Part shown: positions 43,592 through 52,048 of the stretch, in pieces
Layout: each line of letters opens with the position of its first letter
Numbering within the stretch: position 1 is the first letter of the stretch
Assembly (NCBI GenBank): GCA_021325635.1
Contig: JAJPGV010000011.1
Coordinates: 1 to 64,000 of the forward strand
Length of the DNA stretch: 64,000 nt
Origin: Chloroflexota bacterium
Lineage (GTDB): Bacteria; Chloroflexota; JAJPGV01
Reading direction: 5' to 3'
Program-made: the position numbers and the translations under genes
Notes under the pieces: generated by a model
What the model was told of the DNA's origin: nothing
The model's input: the letters and a program-made list of their open reading frames with translations, nothing else
The model's database searches: none

Positions 43592-44650
43592 TTAGCGGCT
43601 GGAGAGGCGCTTTGCCGGGTTGACGATGTCGGTGATGCGAACGCCGAAATTGTCGTCAGCGACGACGACTTCGCCCGTGGCGATGAGCCGGTCGTTGACC
43701 AGCACGTCTACCGGCTCGCCCGCTACCTTGTCCAGCTCGACCACGGAGCCGGGGCCCAGCGCCAGGATGTCGCGCACGGACAGCAGCTTGCGGCCCAGCT
43801 CGACAGTTACCCGCAGCTGTACGTCCAGGATGAGGTCGATGTTCGTCATGGACGGCGCTTCGCCCTGACTGGCGAATGAGGTGAACTGAGCCGGACGAAC
43901 AACCGCTTCCTTTGGCTCCTGGTGCCCCGTCGGCAGGGGCGTGAGTGCCGGCTGCTGGCCCGCGGCAGGCGCGGGAGCGGTCCGTGCGGCACTCGGCGCC
44001 GCGGCAGCCGCGGGCCCGCCAACAGACTCCGAGCTGTCGACGGCCGCCAACACCCGACCCAGCGCATCGACCGGCATGAGGTAGGTGGCACTCACAATTG
44101 GCCCGCCGTCGACAGTGACCGGGAGCTGGATGTTGAGCACGTCGCTGCCCATCGCGGCCGGCAATTGCAGCGGCGTCATGGCCGTGTTCCGCAGCTGCAC
44201 GGCCGTCACGCCGAACTGCAGCTGGGCACCCGAGTTCACCGATACCGACAGCGTGAGGAAGTCGCTCAGGTCGGTGATGGCTGTCTGCACCGCCTCCTCG
44301 AGCTGACCTTTGTAGTCGCTCTCGCTGGCTCCCTCAGGAGCCACGTTGAACAGGGCCGACGCTTCGTCTTCGCCGATCACCAGCATGGCCGGCACTCGAG
44401 TGCCGTCTTCCAGCACGACCTCGGCGTCGATGATCACGAACATGCCTGCCAGCTGGGAGGGCACGGCAGCGGCTGCCACGACCTGGCCCGCGGCGTCGGC
44501 GCCTTCCAGCTTCTTATCCAGGGTCGTGCTGAGCGCCTCCAGGGCAGATTGCTGCAGACCCTGGCCAAATTCCGCCAGCTTCGCCGTCTGCGCGGCGCTC
44601 AGCTGTCCTATCGTTCCAACGTCTTCAGTCGCCACCGATTTCTCCGCCAT
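43592..44650 (-). CDS. fliN: Flagellar motor switch protein FliN/FliY
   Basis: A 352-residue switch protein. The C-terminal about 85 residues are a FliN/SpoA domain (LDVQLRVTVELGRKLLSVRD; GEPVDVLVNDRLIATGEVVV). The N-terminal about 200 residues resemble the CheC-like part of FliY, but I do not see the paired acidic/Asn motifs of an active CheY-P phosphatase. An Ala/Pro/Gln linker joins the two. It starts immediately after the fliM stop. FliY versus long FliN cannot be settled here. Confidence 0.9.
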   Translation of the reverse strand: MAEKSVATEDVGTIGQLSAAQTAKLAEFGQGLQQSALEALSTTLDKKLEGADAAGQVVAAAAVPSQLAGMFVIIDAEVVLEDGTRVPAMLVIGEDEASALFNVAPEGASESDYKGQLEEAVQTAITDLSDFLTLSVSVNSGAQLQFGVTAVQLRNTAMTPLQLPAAMGSDVLNIQLPVTVDGGPIVSATYLMPVDALGRVLAAVDSSESVGGPAAAAAPSAARTAPAPAAGQQPALTPLPTGHQEPKEAVVRPAQFTSFASQGEAPSMTNIDLILDVQLRVTVELGRKLLSVRDILALGPGSVVELDKVAGEPVDVLVNDRLIATGEVVVADDNFGVRITDIVNPAKRLSSR

Positions 44651-45649
44651 TTACTGAACCTCGCTTTCAGGGTGAAGCCCTGTGATCTGGATCGAGACGC
44701 GCTGGCCCACCAGTCCGGGCCGTCCCTGGAACTTGCGCTGGCCTCCCACGAGGACATCGAGCTCTTGATTCGCCAACGAATCCAGCCGGATGATGTCGCC
44801 GGGCTGGATCTTGAGCAGCTCTTCCATATCTATAGACGCGGCCCCAAGCTGCACCGTCAGGGGAACCTGGACCGCGTCCATGTTCTTCTTGATCAGCTCC
44901 GCGCTGTCCTTCATCGCCTGGCGCCGCGCCCCGGAGATCCACAGCTGTGGATTCAGCCTCGGCAGCACCGGTTCGAGCACCGGGAAGGGCATGCACAAGC
45001 TGAGGGTGCCGGTCACGTCGTTTACGCGAATCTCGAACACGATGGTCAACACGCTCTCCGTCGGCAGCGCCACGCGGGCGAACTGCGGACTGAGGGTGAT
45101 GTCCTCAAGCTTGGGCTCGAGATCCATCACGTTCACCCAGGCATCTTTCAGATTGCTGACGATGGTCGATCCGAGGCCTTTCATAAGCACGATCTCGAGG
45201 TCTGTCAGGTCACGGTTGCGGTTCCAGGCCCTGCCTGCGCCACCCAGGAGCCGCTCGATGAAGGCATACGCCAGGTTCATCTCGATCTCTAACACCGCGC
45301 TGCCTGGCAGCGGCTCCAGGCTGATGATGTTCAGCACCGTCGGGGTTTTGAGTCCTTGCAGGAACTCGTCGTAGATGCCCTGCTCGATCGACGCCAGGTT
45401 GACGTTGACCAGCATTCTCAAGGTGCCCGAAAGCGAAGATGCCAGCAGGCGGCCGAAGGTCTCGTACAGCGTCTGCAGCGTGCGCATCTGCGCCCGCGAA
45501 AACTTGTCCGGGCGCCGAAAGTCATACGGCTTGACCGGTCGCTCGGGAGCATGGCTGGCCAGCGCCGCCGGCGTGACCTCCTGTCCCTTCTCGACAGCCG
45601 ACAGCAGCGCATCGATCTCGGACTGCGTGAGGATCTGCGTTTCAGCCAT
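44651..45649 (-). CDS. fliM: Flagellar motor switch protein FliM
   Basis: A 332-residue C-ring protein. The N-terminal LTQSEIDALL is the CheY-P docking peptide, the middle (about 45-230) is the CheC-like domain (GGAGRAWNRNRDLTDLEIVL) and the C-terminal about 80 residues are the FliN-like SpoA domain (VPLTVQLGAASIDMEELLKI). An intact docking peptide implies chemotactic control, although no che genes are in the window. Confidence 0.96.
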   Translation of the reverse strand: MAETQILTQSEIDALLSAVEKGQEVTPAALASHAPERPVKPYDFRRPDKFSRAQMRTLQTLYETFGRLLASSLSGTLRMLVNVNLASIEQGIYDEFLQGLKTPTVLNIISLEPLPGSAVLEIEMNLAYAFIERLLGGAGRAWNRNRDLTDLEIVLMKGLGSTIVSNLKDAWVNVMDLEPKLEDITLSPQFARVALPTESVLTIVFEIRVNDVTGTLSLCMPFPVLEPVLPRLNPQLWISGARRQAMKDSAELIKKNMDAVQVPLTVQLGAASIDMEELLKIQPGDIIRLDSLANQELDVLVGGQRKFQGRPGLVGQRVSIQITGLHPESEVQ

Positions 45650-45728
45650 GTCTCAGCCCCCGACCTTCGGCCTCAACCCCTTCGTCCGCATGACCGCGAT
45701 GGCGTTCCTTCACCACATTCGGGAGCGG

Positions 45729-46364
45729 TCATTGCATCACGAAGTCGTTGAAGATGATGTAGCTCACTCGCTCCTGGCTGCCCGCCAGGGCGGCATTGAA
45801 TTTGGTGATCAGCTCCTGGCGGAGCGCCTCTTTCCCTGCCGGCGTGGCCAAGTCGCCAGCCGTCTTACTGCTAACGCTTGTCGTCAAGATGTCGTTGAAC
45901 GCGGCGAGCGTGCCCGGGTGATCGGCCACGAATCCGGCTTCGAGCTTGCTCAACGCGTCCCCCTTGGCCTTGGCGAACGCGCCTTTCTCGTCGACAAACT
46001 GGATCTCGACCGAGAGCTTGAGGTACTTGAAGCTGCCCGCGCCGCCGGCCAGATTGAACACTCGACCCGTCACGTCCAGGTGGGGGCTTGGGACCGCTTT
46101 CGGCGCCACGCCCGCGGCAAGCTGGGCGGTGCTGGCCGCGGTGGCCGGCTGCGCTTCGGCCGCAGCCGCGGCGCTCGGCGGCGTGCTTGCCGCCGGAGTC
46201 GACTTGCGCGTCAGCTGGGGCACCACGAAGAGAAGCAGCACTGCCAGCCAGGCAATGATGCCCACGAGGATGACGATGTTGCGAACGTTGAGCAGGCCAG
46301 GCGACGCCGGCTCGTCCACCACCGGCGGGGGGTTGCTCAACCCTCGGTCGTTAGCGCGAATCAT
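45729..46364 (-). CDS. fliL: Flagellar stator-associated protein FliL
   Basis: A 211-residue protein with one membrane helix (IVILVGIIAWLAVLLLFVV, about residues 30-48), an Ala/Thr/Pro linker and a C-terminal periplasmic domain ending SYIIFNDFVMQ, as FliL proteins do. It lies between motB and fliM, the usual place. The linker is longer than common. A 79-nt gap follows before fliM with no promoter that I can see. Confidence 0.9.
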   Translation of the reverse strand: MIRANDRGLSNPPPVVDEPASPGLLNVRNIVILVGIIAWLAVLLLFVVPQLTRKSTPAASTPPSAAAAAEAQPATAASTAQLAAGVAPKAVPSPHLDVTGRVFNLAGGAGSFKYLKLSVEIQFVDEKGAFAKAKGDALSKLEAGFVADHPGTLAAFNDILTTSVSSKTAGDLATPAGKEALRQELITKFNAALAGSQERVSYIIFNDFVMQ

Positions 46365-46395
46365 GGTCTCGACTCCTCATAGGTAGTGGGCCTGG

Positions 46396-47184
46396 TTATG
46401 CCGGAGCGCCGCCGCCGGCCGACTGTGGCGAAAGCTGGAACGGCGCTTGCAAACTCTGGTCGTTGGGGCTCGGGAAGACGATCAGCACGTCCACCCGGCG
46501 GTTCTTTGCTCGATTCTCGGCGGAATCGTTGGCATAGAGCGGGCTGTATGACCCGTTGTTGCCAATCGAAAGGCGCTCCTCGGGGAACTTGTTCGCGGTA
46601 GTCAGAACGTTGAGGACTGTGAATGCGCGAGCGCTGCCGAGCTCCCAATTGTCCTTGAACTTGGAGTTCGTGGGAGCCGGTGGCACGTCGTCGGTGTTGG
46701 CGATGATCTCGATGGGATTCGGCAGATCCCGAAGCGGCACCGCAATCTGGCCAATGAGGTCCGCCGCTCCGGGCTTCAGATCGGCCGTGCCGGATTGGAA
46801 GAGGAGGTTCGCCGCCAGGCTCACGTTGATGCCCTGCGTCACCTGAGTCACCGTCACCGCCTCACCCAGCCCGCTGGCTTCCGCCAGCTGCTGCAGCTCC
46901 GTGGCCAGTGAGGCTTGGGCGCTGCGGTTGGACGCGGAGATCTGCTCCTGAACTGAAGACCCGCTGATGGTCGTTTCCAGGCCAGTGGTGCTGACGCCCG
47001 AAAGCACACCCTGATGAAAGGCCTTGTCCAGCGAGCCTTTCAGGTTCAGAAACTTCCGAACGTCGATGATCGAGAAGGAGTACAGGATGACGAAGAACAC
47101 CATCAACAGGGTGATCAAGTCGGCGTAGGTCAGCAGCCAACGCTCGCTCCTGTCCTTCTGCGGTCTGGACTTGGCTTTGATCAT
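46396..47184 (-). CDS. motB: Flagellar stator protein MotB
   Basis: A 262-residue stator subunit. The membrane helix (YADLITLLMVFFVILYSFS) carries the essential ion-binding Asp, and the C-terminal OmpA-like domain (IEIIANTDDVPPAP, SAENRAKNRRVDVLIVF) anchors to peptidoglycan. The helix looks more like MotS/PomB than E. coli MotB, so the coupling ion is uncertain. It overlaps motA by ATGA. Confidence 0.95.
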   Translation of the reverse strand: MIKAKSRPQKDRSERWLLTYADLITLLMVFFVILYSFSIIDVRKFLNLKGSLDKAFHQGVLSGVSTTGLETTISGSSVQEQISASNRSAQASLATELQQLAEASGLGEAVTVTQVTQGINVSLAANLLFQSGTADLKPGAADLIGQIAVPLRDLPNPIEIIANTDDVPPAPTNSKFKDNWELGSARAFTVLNVLTTANKFPEERLSIGNNGSYSPLYANDSAENRAKNRRVDVLIVFPSPNDQSLQAPFQLSPQSAGGGAPA

Positions 47185-47990
47185 GCAGCCTGGGCAGCTC
47201 CGGCGGCCACGACGGCCTCAGCGGCCGCGCGCTCTTTGGGCGACAGGAAGCCTTCCAGCTTCTCCTGGATGATGCGCGGATTGTCGCCCGCTTGGATGGA
47301 CAGGATGCCGTCGAGCATCACCTGCCGGAAGAGCACCTCTTCCTCGGTCTTCTTGCGCAGCTTGTTGGCAATGGGCAGCCAGAAGACGTTAGCGGACGAA
47401 ATGCCGTAGAACGTGGCGAGGAAGGCGGTGGCAATGGCGGGGCCGAGAGAGCTCGGATCGGACAGATTCGAAAGCACCTTCACCAGGCCGAGAACCGTAC
47501 CCATGATGCCGAACGTCGGGGCGAATCCGCCCATGGCTTCCCACGCGCCGTAGTTGCTTTCGTGGCGCTTCTCCATGAGGTTGAGGTCGATCTCCAAGAC
47601 CTGACGCACCAGCTCGGGATCCGTACCGTCGATGACCAGCTGCATGCCCTTCTGCAAGAAGGGATCGTTGATCTGATTGATCTCTTCTTCGAGCGACAGC
47701 AGGCCCTCGCGGCGGGCCTTCTCTGCGAGCTGGACGATACGGCCGATAAGCTCGCCGTTGGCCTCGGTGCCCTTACGCAGGGAGACACGGAACGTGGTGA
47801 TGAGGTTCTTCATGTTCTCCATCGGTTGGCTGATGAAGCCGGCGCCGATGGTCCCGAAGCCGATGATGATGATCGGCTCGGCTGAGATGTACTGGCCTAG
47901 CCGCAGCGCCGTGAGCGCCTCGCCGAACGCCATCGGGATGAGCAGCGCCAGTAAACCGAGGACCAGGCCGATGAGTGTGCTGGAATCCAT
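47181..47990 (-). CDS. motA: Flagellar stator protein MotA
   Basis: A 269-residue protein with four membrane helices. The conserved GGFAPTFGIMGTVLGLVKVL and AFLATFYGISSANVFWLPIA form the ion channel face, and the cytoplasmic loop (LRKGTEANGELIGRIVQLAE, residues about 70-150) contacts FliG. It is paired with motB and follows flbD, the order known from many monoderms. Confidence 0.96.
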   Translation of the reverse strand: MDSSTLIGLVLGLLALLIPMAFGEALTALRLGQYISAEPIIIIGFGTIGAGFISQPMENMKNLITTFRVSLRKGTEANGELIGRIVQLAEKARREGLLSLEEEINQINDPFLQKGMQLVIDGTDPELVRQVLEIDLNLMEKRHESNYGAWEAMGGFAPTFGIMGTVLGLVKVLSNLSDPSSLGPAIATAFLATFYGISSANVFWLPIANKLRKKTEEEVLFRQVMLDGILSIQAGDNPRIIQEKLEGFLSPKERAAAEAVVAAGAAQAA

Positions 47991-48008
47991 GACTTGCTCC
48001 TATGGGTC

Positions 48009-48320
48009 CTAAGATTCGTTCTGGTCGCCCGGCTGCACCAAGTGGATGCGCTTGGTGGCGGCGCCAGTTCCTTTATGCGTGTGACTCATTGACTCCCGCG
48101 TCGGGCGCAGATCGGGCGAGCTGACGAGGGCCGACGGATCGGCATACAGACGCCGCCGGAAGCGCACGATGCTGTCGATAATCTCATCCGGGCCTTCCTG
48201 AACCACCACCTTCTTGTCATGGGCAAAGGTGATGACGGTATCCGGCGTCGCCTCGATGGTCTCGATGAGGTCGGCATTGATGACGAACACGCTGCCGTCG
48301 AGACGCGTCACGGAAATCAT
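48009..48320 (-). CDS. flbD: FlbD-family flagellar protein
   Basis: A 103-residue protein. The first about 60 residues (ISVTRLDGSVFVINADLIET; PDTVITFAHDKKVVVQEG) are the small FlbD/EndoFlaFlbD domain found just before motA in many flagellar operons; its role is poorly known. The C-terminal tail of about 40 residues is extra. The open frame runs further upstream, but the ATG at 48320 overlaps the response regulator stop as ATGA and begins the conserved domain exactly. Confidence 0.9.
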   Translation of the reverse strand: MISVTRLDGSVFVINADLIETIEATPDTVITFAHDKKVVVQEGPDEIIDSIVRFRRRLYADPSALVSSPDLRPTRESMSHTHKGTGAATKRIHLVQPGDQNES

Positions 48321-48952
48321 GCGCACGCCAGGCCCGAATTGATGGAGTACTTCACCAGCAGAGAGCGGCCACGGACCCCAAGCTTGTCGGCGATCCTGCC
48401 GCGATGCACCTCGACCGTCTTGACGCTGAGGCACAGCTGATCGGCTATCTCTCGATTGGTGCGCCCCTCACCGATGAGCTGCAGCACTTCACGCTCGCGC
48501 GCCGTGAGCGTTTCGAGTCGAGTGGCCGACGACGAGTGGGTCGACGAAGGCTCGCGCGCCACCAGCCCCTGGCTGACGTAGCGCTTGCCCTGCAGGATGG
48601 TGCGCACCGCGATGAGCAGCTCCGCGGTGTCGCCCGTCTTCAATACAAAGCCCGCCGCCCCGGCATCAAGGATCTGCTGGAGCATGCTCTCGTTCCGGCT
48701 GGCGGTGATGACCAGCACCTTGGCGCCCGGTACCCTGGTCGCAATCTGGCGTGTGGCGTCCAGGCCGTTCATCTGCGGCATGCTGATGTCCATCAACACG
48801 ACGTCCGGCTGACAGTCCATGGCCAGGGCCACTGCCTCACGCCCATCTTCGGCCTCGGCCACCACCTCCAGATCGGGCGCTGCCTCGAGAAAACAGGCCA
48901 TGACCTCACGCATGAGGCCGTGGTCGTCAGCGATGAGCAGGCGCTTCTTCAT
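48317..48952 (-). CDS. NarL/FixJ-type response regulator
   Basis: A 211-residue two-component regulator. The receiver domain has the acidic pair (LLIADDHG), phosphoacceptor Asp in VVLMDISMP and the conserved Lys in FVLKTGD. The C-terminal LuxR-type HTH (LTAREREVLQLIGEGRTNRE; LCLSVKTVEVHRGRIADKL) binds DNA. I take the ATG at 48952; a GTG at 48958 is possible. Its stop overlaps flbD, so it is the first gene of the flagellar structural operon and a good candidate for controlling it. No partner kinase is in the window. Confidence 0.92.
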   Translation of the reverse strand: MKKRLLIADDHGLMREVMACFLEAAPDLEVVAEAEDGREAVALAMDCQPDVVLMDISMPQMNGLDATRQIATRVPGAKVLVITASRNESMLQQILDAGAAGFVLKTGDTAELLIAVRTILQGKRYVSQGLVAREPSSTHSSSATRLETLTAREREVLQLIGEGRTNREIADQLCLSVKTVEVHRGRIADKLGVRGRSLLVKYSINSGLACA

Positions 48953-48973
48953 GGACACGGCGGTGGTGAATCC

Positions 48974-49165
48974 TCAGGCGTTGGAGTGCTTGGAGATGCG
49001 TCGGCCCTCGAGCCACTCGTCCAGATCTCGAGAGCGGACGCGCCACTCTTTCCCTATTCGAATGGCAGGCAGCTTGCCGTCGCGCACCCAGGAATAGGCC
49101 GAGATGGTCGAGATGCGGAGGAAATCGGCTACTTCCTTGATTGTCATGAGCTCGTTCTGCGCCAA
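48974..49165 (-). CDS. Small MerR/excisionase-like DNA-binding protein (BldC-type)
   Basis: A 63-residue protein that is almost only a winged-helix domain: MTIKEVADFLRISTISAYSW, VRDGKLPAIRIGKEWRV, RSRDLDEWL. This is the excisionase/BldC plan. The frame is open back to a GTG at 49207 without a ribosome site, whereas AAGGAGG lies 5 nt before the TTG at 49165, so I choose that start. It sits 21 nt before the response regulator gene, at the head of the flagellar operon. No integrase is nearby, so a transcriptional regulator is more likely than a phage excisionase. Confidence 0.85.
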   Translation of the reverse strand: MAQNELMTIKEVADFLRISTISAYSWVRDGKLPAIRIGKEWRVRSRDLDEWLEGRRISKHSNA

Positions 49166-49306
49166 CGAGTCCTCCTTCGCGTCTAAGCTGTCAGGCAGAG
49201 ATTTCACGAACTTGTGCCAACTTTCACTAAAGCGGTAGTCGGTAGTCTAGGTCCGCTAGGGCTGCCCTTCATTGGGGGATCTCCCTATATAGGTAGGTCG
49301 AATCCC

Positions 49307-49984
49307 TTATTCACCCTGAGCAGCAATGCCCTGCTTCACTGCATACATCAGCAGGTCATTTCTGTTCACCAGGGAGAGCTTTTTCATCATGTTGGTCTTA
49401 TGCGCCTCGACGGTCTTGATGCTGATGAAGCACGCTTCGGCGATCTCTTGATTGCCATACCCTTCGGCGATGAGCTGGAGCACCTCGCGCTCGCGATCCG
49501 TCAACAGCCGATCGGCCTGGGCCTCCTCCATCATCCGCACGTAGCCGGACAAGATGCTGCCCGAGATGGTGGAGCTGAAGTACGTATCTCCACGGGCCAC
49601 GGCTTTGATTGCCAGGATCAGCTCCAGCAGCTCGGCCTTCTTCAGCACGAGACCCGCGGCGCCGCATTTCAACGCCTGAGGCGCGAAGTCGACACTGGCC
49701 GAGCCCGAGAGCAGCAGCACTTTGACCCCCGGCAGGTCGCGCCGCAGCAGGCGAGTCACTTCCAGGCCGTTGAGGAGGGGCAGTGCCGTTTCCAGCACCG
49801 CCACCGACGGCTCGAGCTGCTGCGCCAGGCGCAACGCCTGGCGGCCATCCCCAGCGGTCGCCACCACCTCGACCTGTCCGCTGCCTTCGAGCAGCTGCCG
49901 CAGCCCGTCACGAAACATCACCTGGTCGTCCGCCAGGAGGATCTTGATCTTCGCGCCCGGGCGGCGCTGTCTGCGGTCGATCAC
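49307..49984 (-). CDS. NarL-type response regulator with Glu in place of the phosphoacceptor Asp
   Basis: A 225-residue regulator. The receiver keeps the acidic pair (ILLADDQV) and the Lys (LVLKKAEL), but the end of strand 3 reads VAVLETALPLLNG, so Glu replaces the Asp that is phosphorylated in its neighbour (VVLMDISMP). The LuxR-type HTH is intact (LTDREREVLQLIAEGYGNQE; FISIKTVEAHKTNMMKK). It may be constitutively active or controlled without phosphorylation. The start is GTG at 49984. It lies upstream of the BldC-like gene on the same strand, after a 140-nt gap containing the palindrome CCTATATAGG. Confidence 0.9.
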   Translation of the reverse strand: MIDRRQRRPGAKIKILLADDQVMFRDGLRQLLEGSGQVEVVATAGDGRQALRLAQQLEPSVAVLETALPLLNGLEVTRLLRRDLPGVKVLLLSGSASVDFAPQALKCGAAGLVLKKAELLELILAIKAVARGDTYFSSTISGSILSGYVRMMEEAQADRLLTDREREVLQLIAEGYGNQEIAEACFISIKTVEAHKTNMMKKLSLVNRNDLLMYAVKQGIAAQGE

Positions 49985-50102
49985 GTGCAGTCACTATAGG
50001 TCCAGCCCGCGGGTGCGGGTAATGCGTCCTAGTACTAAAGCACCACGAGACCGCAAGCACTTATGCGTATTTATACACAAGCTGAGTATCTTATGTAATC
50101 TT

Positions 50103-50930
50103 TTACGCCAGACTCTCTTGCCACAGCTCCTTCAGCTCGGCCAGATCCTCCAGCACCAGGTCGGGCCGCCGGCCGGCCGGTAGCCGATCGATCGTCGCCC
50201 TCGTCGTCTGCCCTGAAAGAAGCAGCGTTGAATGCGTGCCGCCACGCCGCGCCAGGGCCATGTCGCTCACCAGCGAATCGCCCACGATCAGCAGCTGGTC
50301 GGCCTCGAGCCGCAGCCGGCGTTGGGCTTCACGCAGCATGCGCAAGCTCGGCTTGCCGATGCACAGGCCGCGCACACCACTGGCCGCCTGGAAGGCCGCG
50401 ACGATGGACCCACAACCCGCCTCGAGGGTTCCCTCGATGGGATTGACGGGATCGCGATTGGCCGCCAAGAGTCGGGCGCCGGCCAACAGCATTTCCACGC
50501 CAGCTTTCAGCTTGGCATAAGTGAACTGATGATCCAGCCCTACCACCAGGTACTCAGCCCGGGAGTCCCTCACCTGCCAGCCCTGGCTTCCCAACTCGTT
50601 TGCCAACCAGTCGGACCCGACCACCGCGGCGCTGGTCTTGCGCTTGACCCGGCTCATGTAGCGCACCAGCAGCTCCGCCGCGGTAACGACGTCATCCGCG
50701 CCGGTTGGCACGCCGAGGCGGGTGAGCTTGTCAGCCACTGCATCAGCACCGGCGCGCGAGTTATTACTTAGGAAGAATGGCCTAATATGCCGCTCACGAA
50801 GAAATGTCACGAACTGTGCGGCGCCGTGGCAGAGCACGTTGCCTCGATACATGACCCCATCCAGATCGAGGAGGACCGCCCTGATCTGCTCAAACGGCAT
50901 GGTCATCTTTGTAGAGCTGACTCGCGACAT
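50103..50930 (-). CDS. HAD-IIA family phosphatase (NagD / 4-nitrophenylphosphatase-like)
   Basis: A 275-residue haloacid-dehalogenase hydrolase. Motif I is LLDLDGVMYRG, motif II PFFLSNNSR and motif IV LIVGDSLVSDM, with the type IIA cap between them (AAVVGSDWLANELGSQGW, NRDPVNPIEGTLEAGCGS). Substrates of the subfamily include phosphoglycolate, nucleotides and sugar phosphates; I cannot tell which here. The start is uncertain (ATG at 50930, 50906 or 50900). It points away from the PilZ gene and shares a 70-nt intergenic region with it. Confidence 0.9.
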   Translation of the reverse strand: MSRVSSTKMTMPFEQIRAVLLDLDGVMYRGNVLCHGAAQFVTFLRERHIRPFFLSNNSRAGADAVADKLTRLGVPTGADDVVTAAELLVRYMSRVKRKTSAAVVGSDWLANELGSQGWQVRDSRAEYLVVGLDHQFTYAKLKAGVEMLLAGARLLAANRDPVNPIEGTLEAGCGSIVAAFQAASGVRGLCIGKPSLRMLREAQRRLRLEADQLLIVGDSLVSDMALARRGGTHSTLLLSGQTTRATIDRLPAGRRPDLVLEDLAELKELWQESLA

Positions 50931-51001
50931 CCTGTGGTAGGATACTCAGCTAACAGTCCCCTGAGCAGTCGCGCGCCAACGATCGCGGAGGTTGTGTTGA
51001 A

Positions 51002-51511
51002 GTGATGACGACGGAGCGACGGACTTCGGTTAGAGCGCCCGTATCCCTCCTCGCCGGGGTTGAAACGGGGGGCGGGGAAGAAGCCGTCGTGGTTCTCGAT
51101 CTGAGCACCTCTGGCGCTCGGATTCAGATGGCCGCCGAACCGGATCCCACGCGCGAGTACGAGATCAGCTTCACGGTCCACGAAACCCGTTACGAAGCCC
51201 GTTTTCGCATTGTGCGCTGCGAGGTGGAGGGCCAAACATTCACCTGCGGCTGCTCGTTTGTCGACATGACCCCGCAGCACTCGGAGCTGCTCGGACGCGT
51301 CGTCAACGCTGCCGCGGGGCTATCGACGCTGGTCATTCGGCCCTGGTCCGAGATCGTCCAGGACGCCTACGTGCGACGGGCAGACCAGATCGTCGTGGGG
51401 TCCACGCCCGCCGGCCAGGAGATCCGGCTTCTGGGCAGCGACTGCCTCGAGATCGGAGAGGAGGGCGTCGAGCTCTTCGTGCGGACCGTCGCCAGCCTGG
51501 AGCACGCGTAA
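51002..51511 (+). CDS. PilZ-domain protein (probable c-di-GMP receptor)
   Basis: A 169-residue protein. The N-terminal about 100 residues are a PilZ domain: the RxxxR element ERRTSVRAPV and the strand motif DLSTSGARI are the c-di-GMP-binding signatures. The C-terminal about 70 residues are not recognised. Next to a flagellar cluster it may adjust motility or exopolysaccharide in response to c-di-GMP. The start is GTG at 51002 (10 nt after GGAGG) or the adjacent ATG at 51005. Confidence 0.85.
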   Translation: MMTTERRTSVRAPVSLLAGVETGGGEEAVVVLDLSTSGARIQMAAEPDPTREYEISFTVHETRYEARFRIVRCEVEGQTFTCGCSFVDMTPQHSELLGRVVNAAAGLSTLVIRPWSEIVQDAYVRRADQIVVGSTPAGQEIRLLGSDCLEIGEEGVELFVRTVASLEHA

Positions 51512-51544
51512 CTCACCCGGTGCGGCAGTGCTCCCGCGGGTGCT

Positions 51545-51569
51545 ATTGTTGACCCCGTAAGTAAACAAT
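51545..51569 (+). promoter_or_regulatory. Inverted repeat upstream of the Rrf2 regulator
   Basis: ATTGTT and AACAAT face each other across 13 nt, about 40 nt before the Rrf2 start codon. TTGACC overlaps the left arm and could act as a -35 box. It is a possible autoregulatory operator; this is weak evidence from symmetry alone. Confidence 0.35.
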
Positions 51570-51608
51570 GGGTTGTCTCCCTCAGCGTTCAGCCCTCCGC
51601 ATGCGGCT

Positions 51609-52046
51609 ATGAGAATCCCCATGAAGGTGGACTACGCCGTCCGCGCGCTGCTGGAGCTGGCGGACGCTCGAGGCTCGGCAACCAAGCAGAGCGCCGAGAT
51701 CGCTGAGCGCTGGAACATCCCGGCCCCTTACCTGGACCAACTGCTGACGGCACTTAGAAAGGCCGGTTTGGTCAGCAGCGTGCGCGGACCGCAGGGCGGT
51801 CACATGTTAGCTCGACCGGCGTCGAGCATCACCGTCAACCAGGTGTTCGAAGCGCTGGAAGGACCGCTGTCGCCCATCGATTGCCTCGATGACAGCGTCC
51901 GCTGCTCTTTTTCGCGCGCTTGCGCCATTCAAGATCTGTGGTCCGAAGTCCAGACCGCGGTGAGCGGCGTCCTGAGCTCGGTGAGCATCGCCGACCTGGC
52001 CAGCAGGCAAGCCGCCATGAGCCGGCCAGCGATGTACTACATCTGA
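51609..52046 (+). CDS. Rrf2-family transcriptional regulator with three Cys (IscR-type)
   Basis: A 145-residue winged-helix regulator. [19 protein letters not shown] aligns position for position with the IscR N-terminus, so I take the ATG at 51609 (51621 is an alternative). The wing region reads [35 protein letters not shown] supplies three cysteines spaced C-x6-C-x5-C, like the Fe-S ligands of IscR/NsrR. It probably senses Fe-S status, nitric oxide or redox state. It is 2 nt before cysK, so it may control cysteine supply for cluster assembly. Confidence 0.92.
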   Translation: MRIPMKVDYAVRALLELADARGSATKQSAEIAERWNIPAPYLDQLLTALRKAGLVSSVRGPQGGHMLARPASSITVNQVFEALEGPLSPIDCLDDSVRCSFSRACAIQDLWSEVQTAVSGVLSSVSIADLASRQAAMSRPAMYYI

Positions 52047-52048
52047 GC

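Noticed and set aside
48974-49207. Phage excisionase
   Set aside because: No integrase, attachment-site repeat or phage gene is nearby. It lies among response regulators in a flagellar operon, so a BldC-like regulator fits better.
51512-51540. CACCCG...CGGGTG as a terminator after the PilZ gene
   Set aside because: The 6-bp stem has a loop of about 17 nt and no T-run directly after it.
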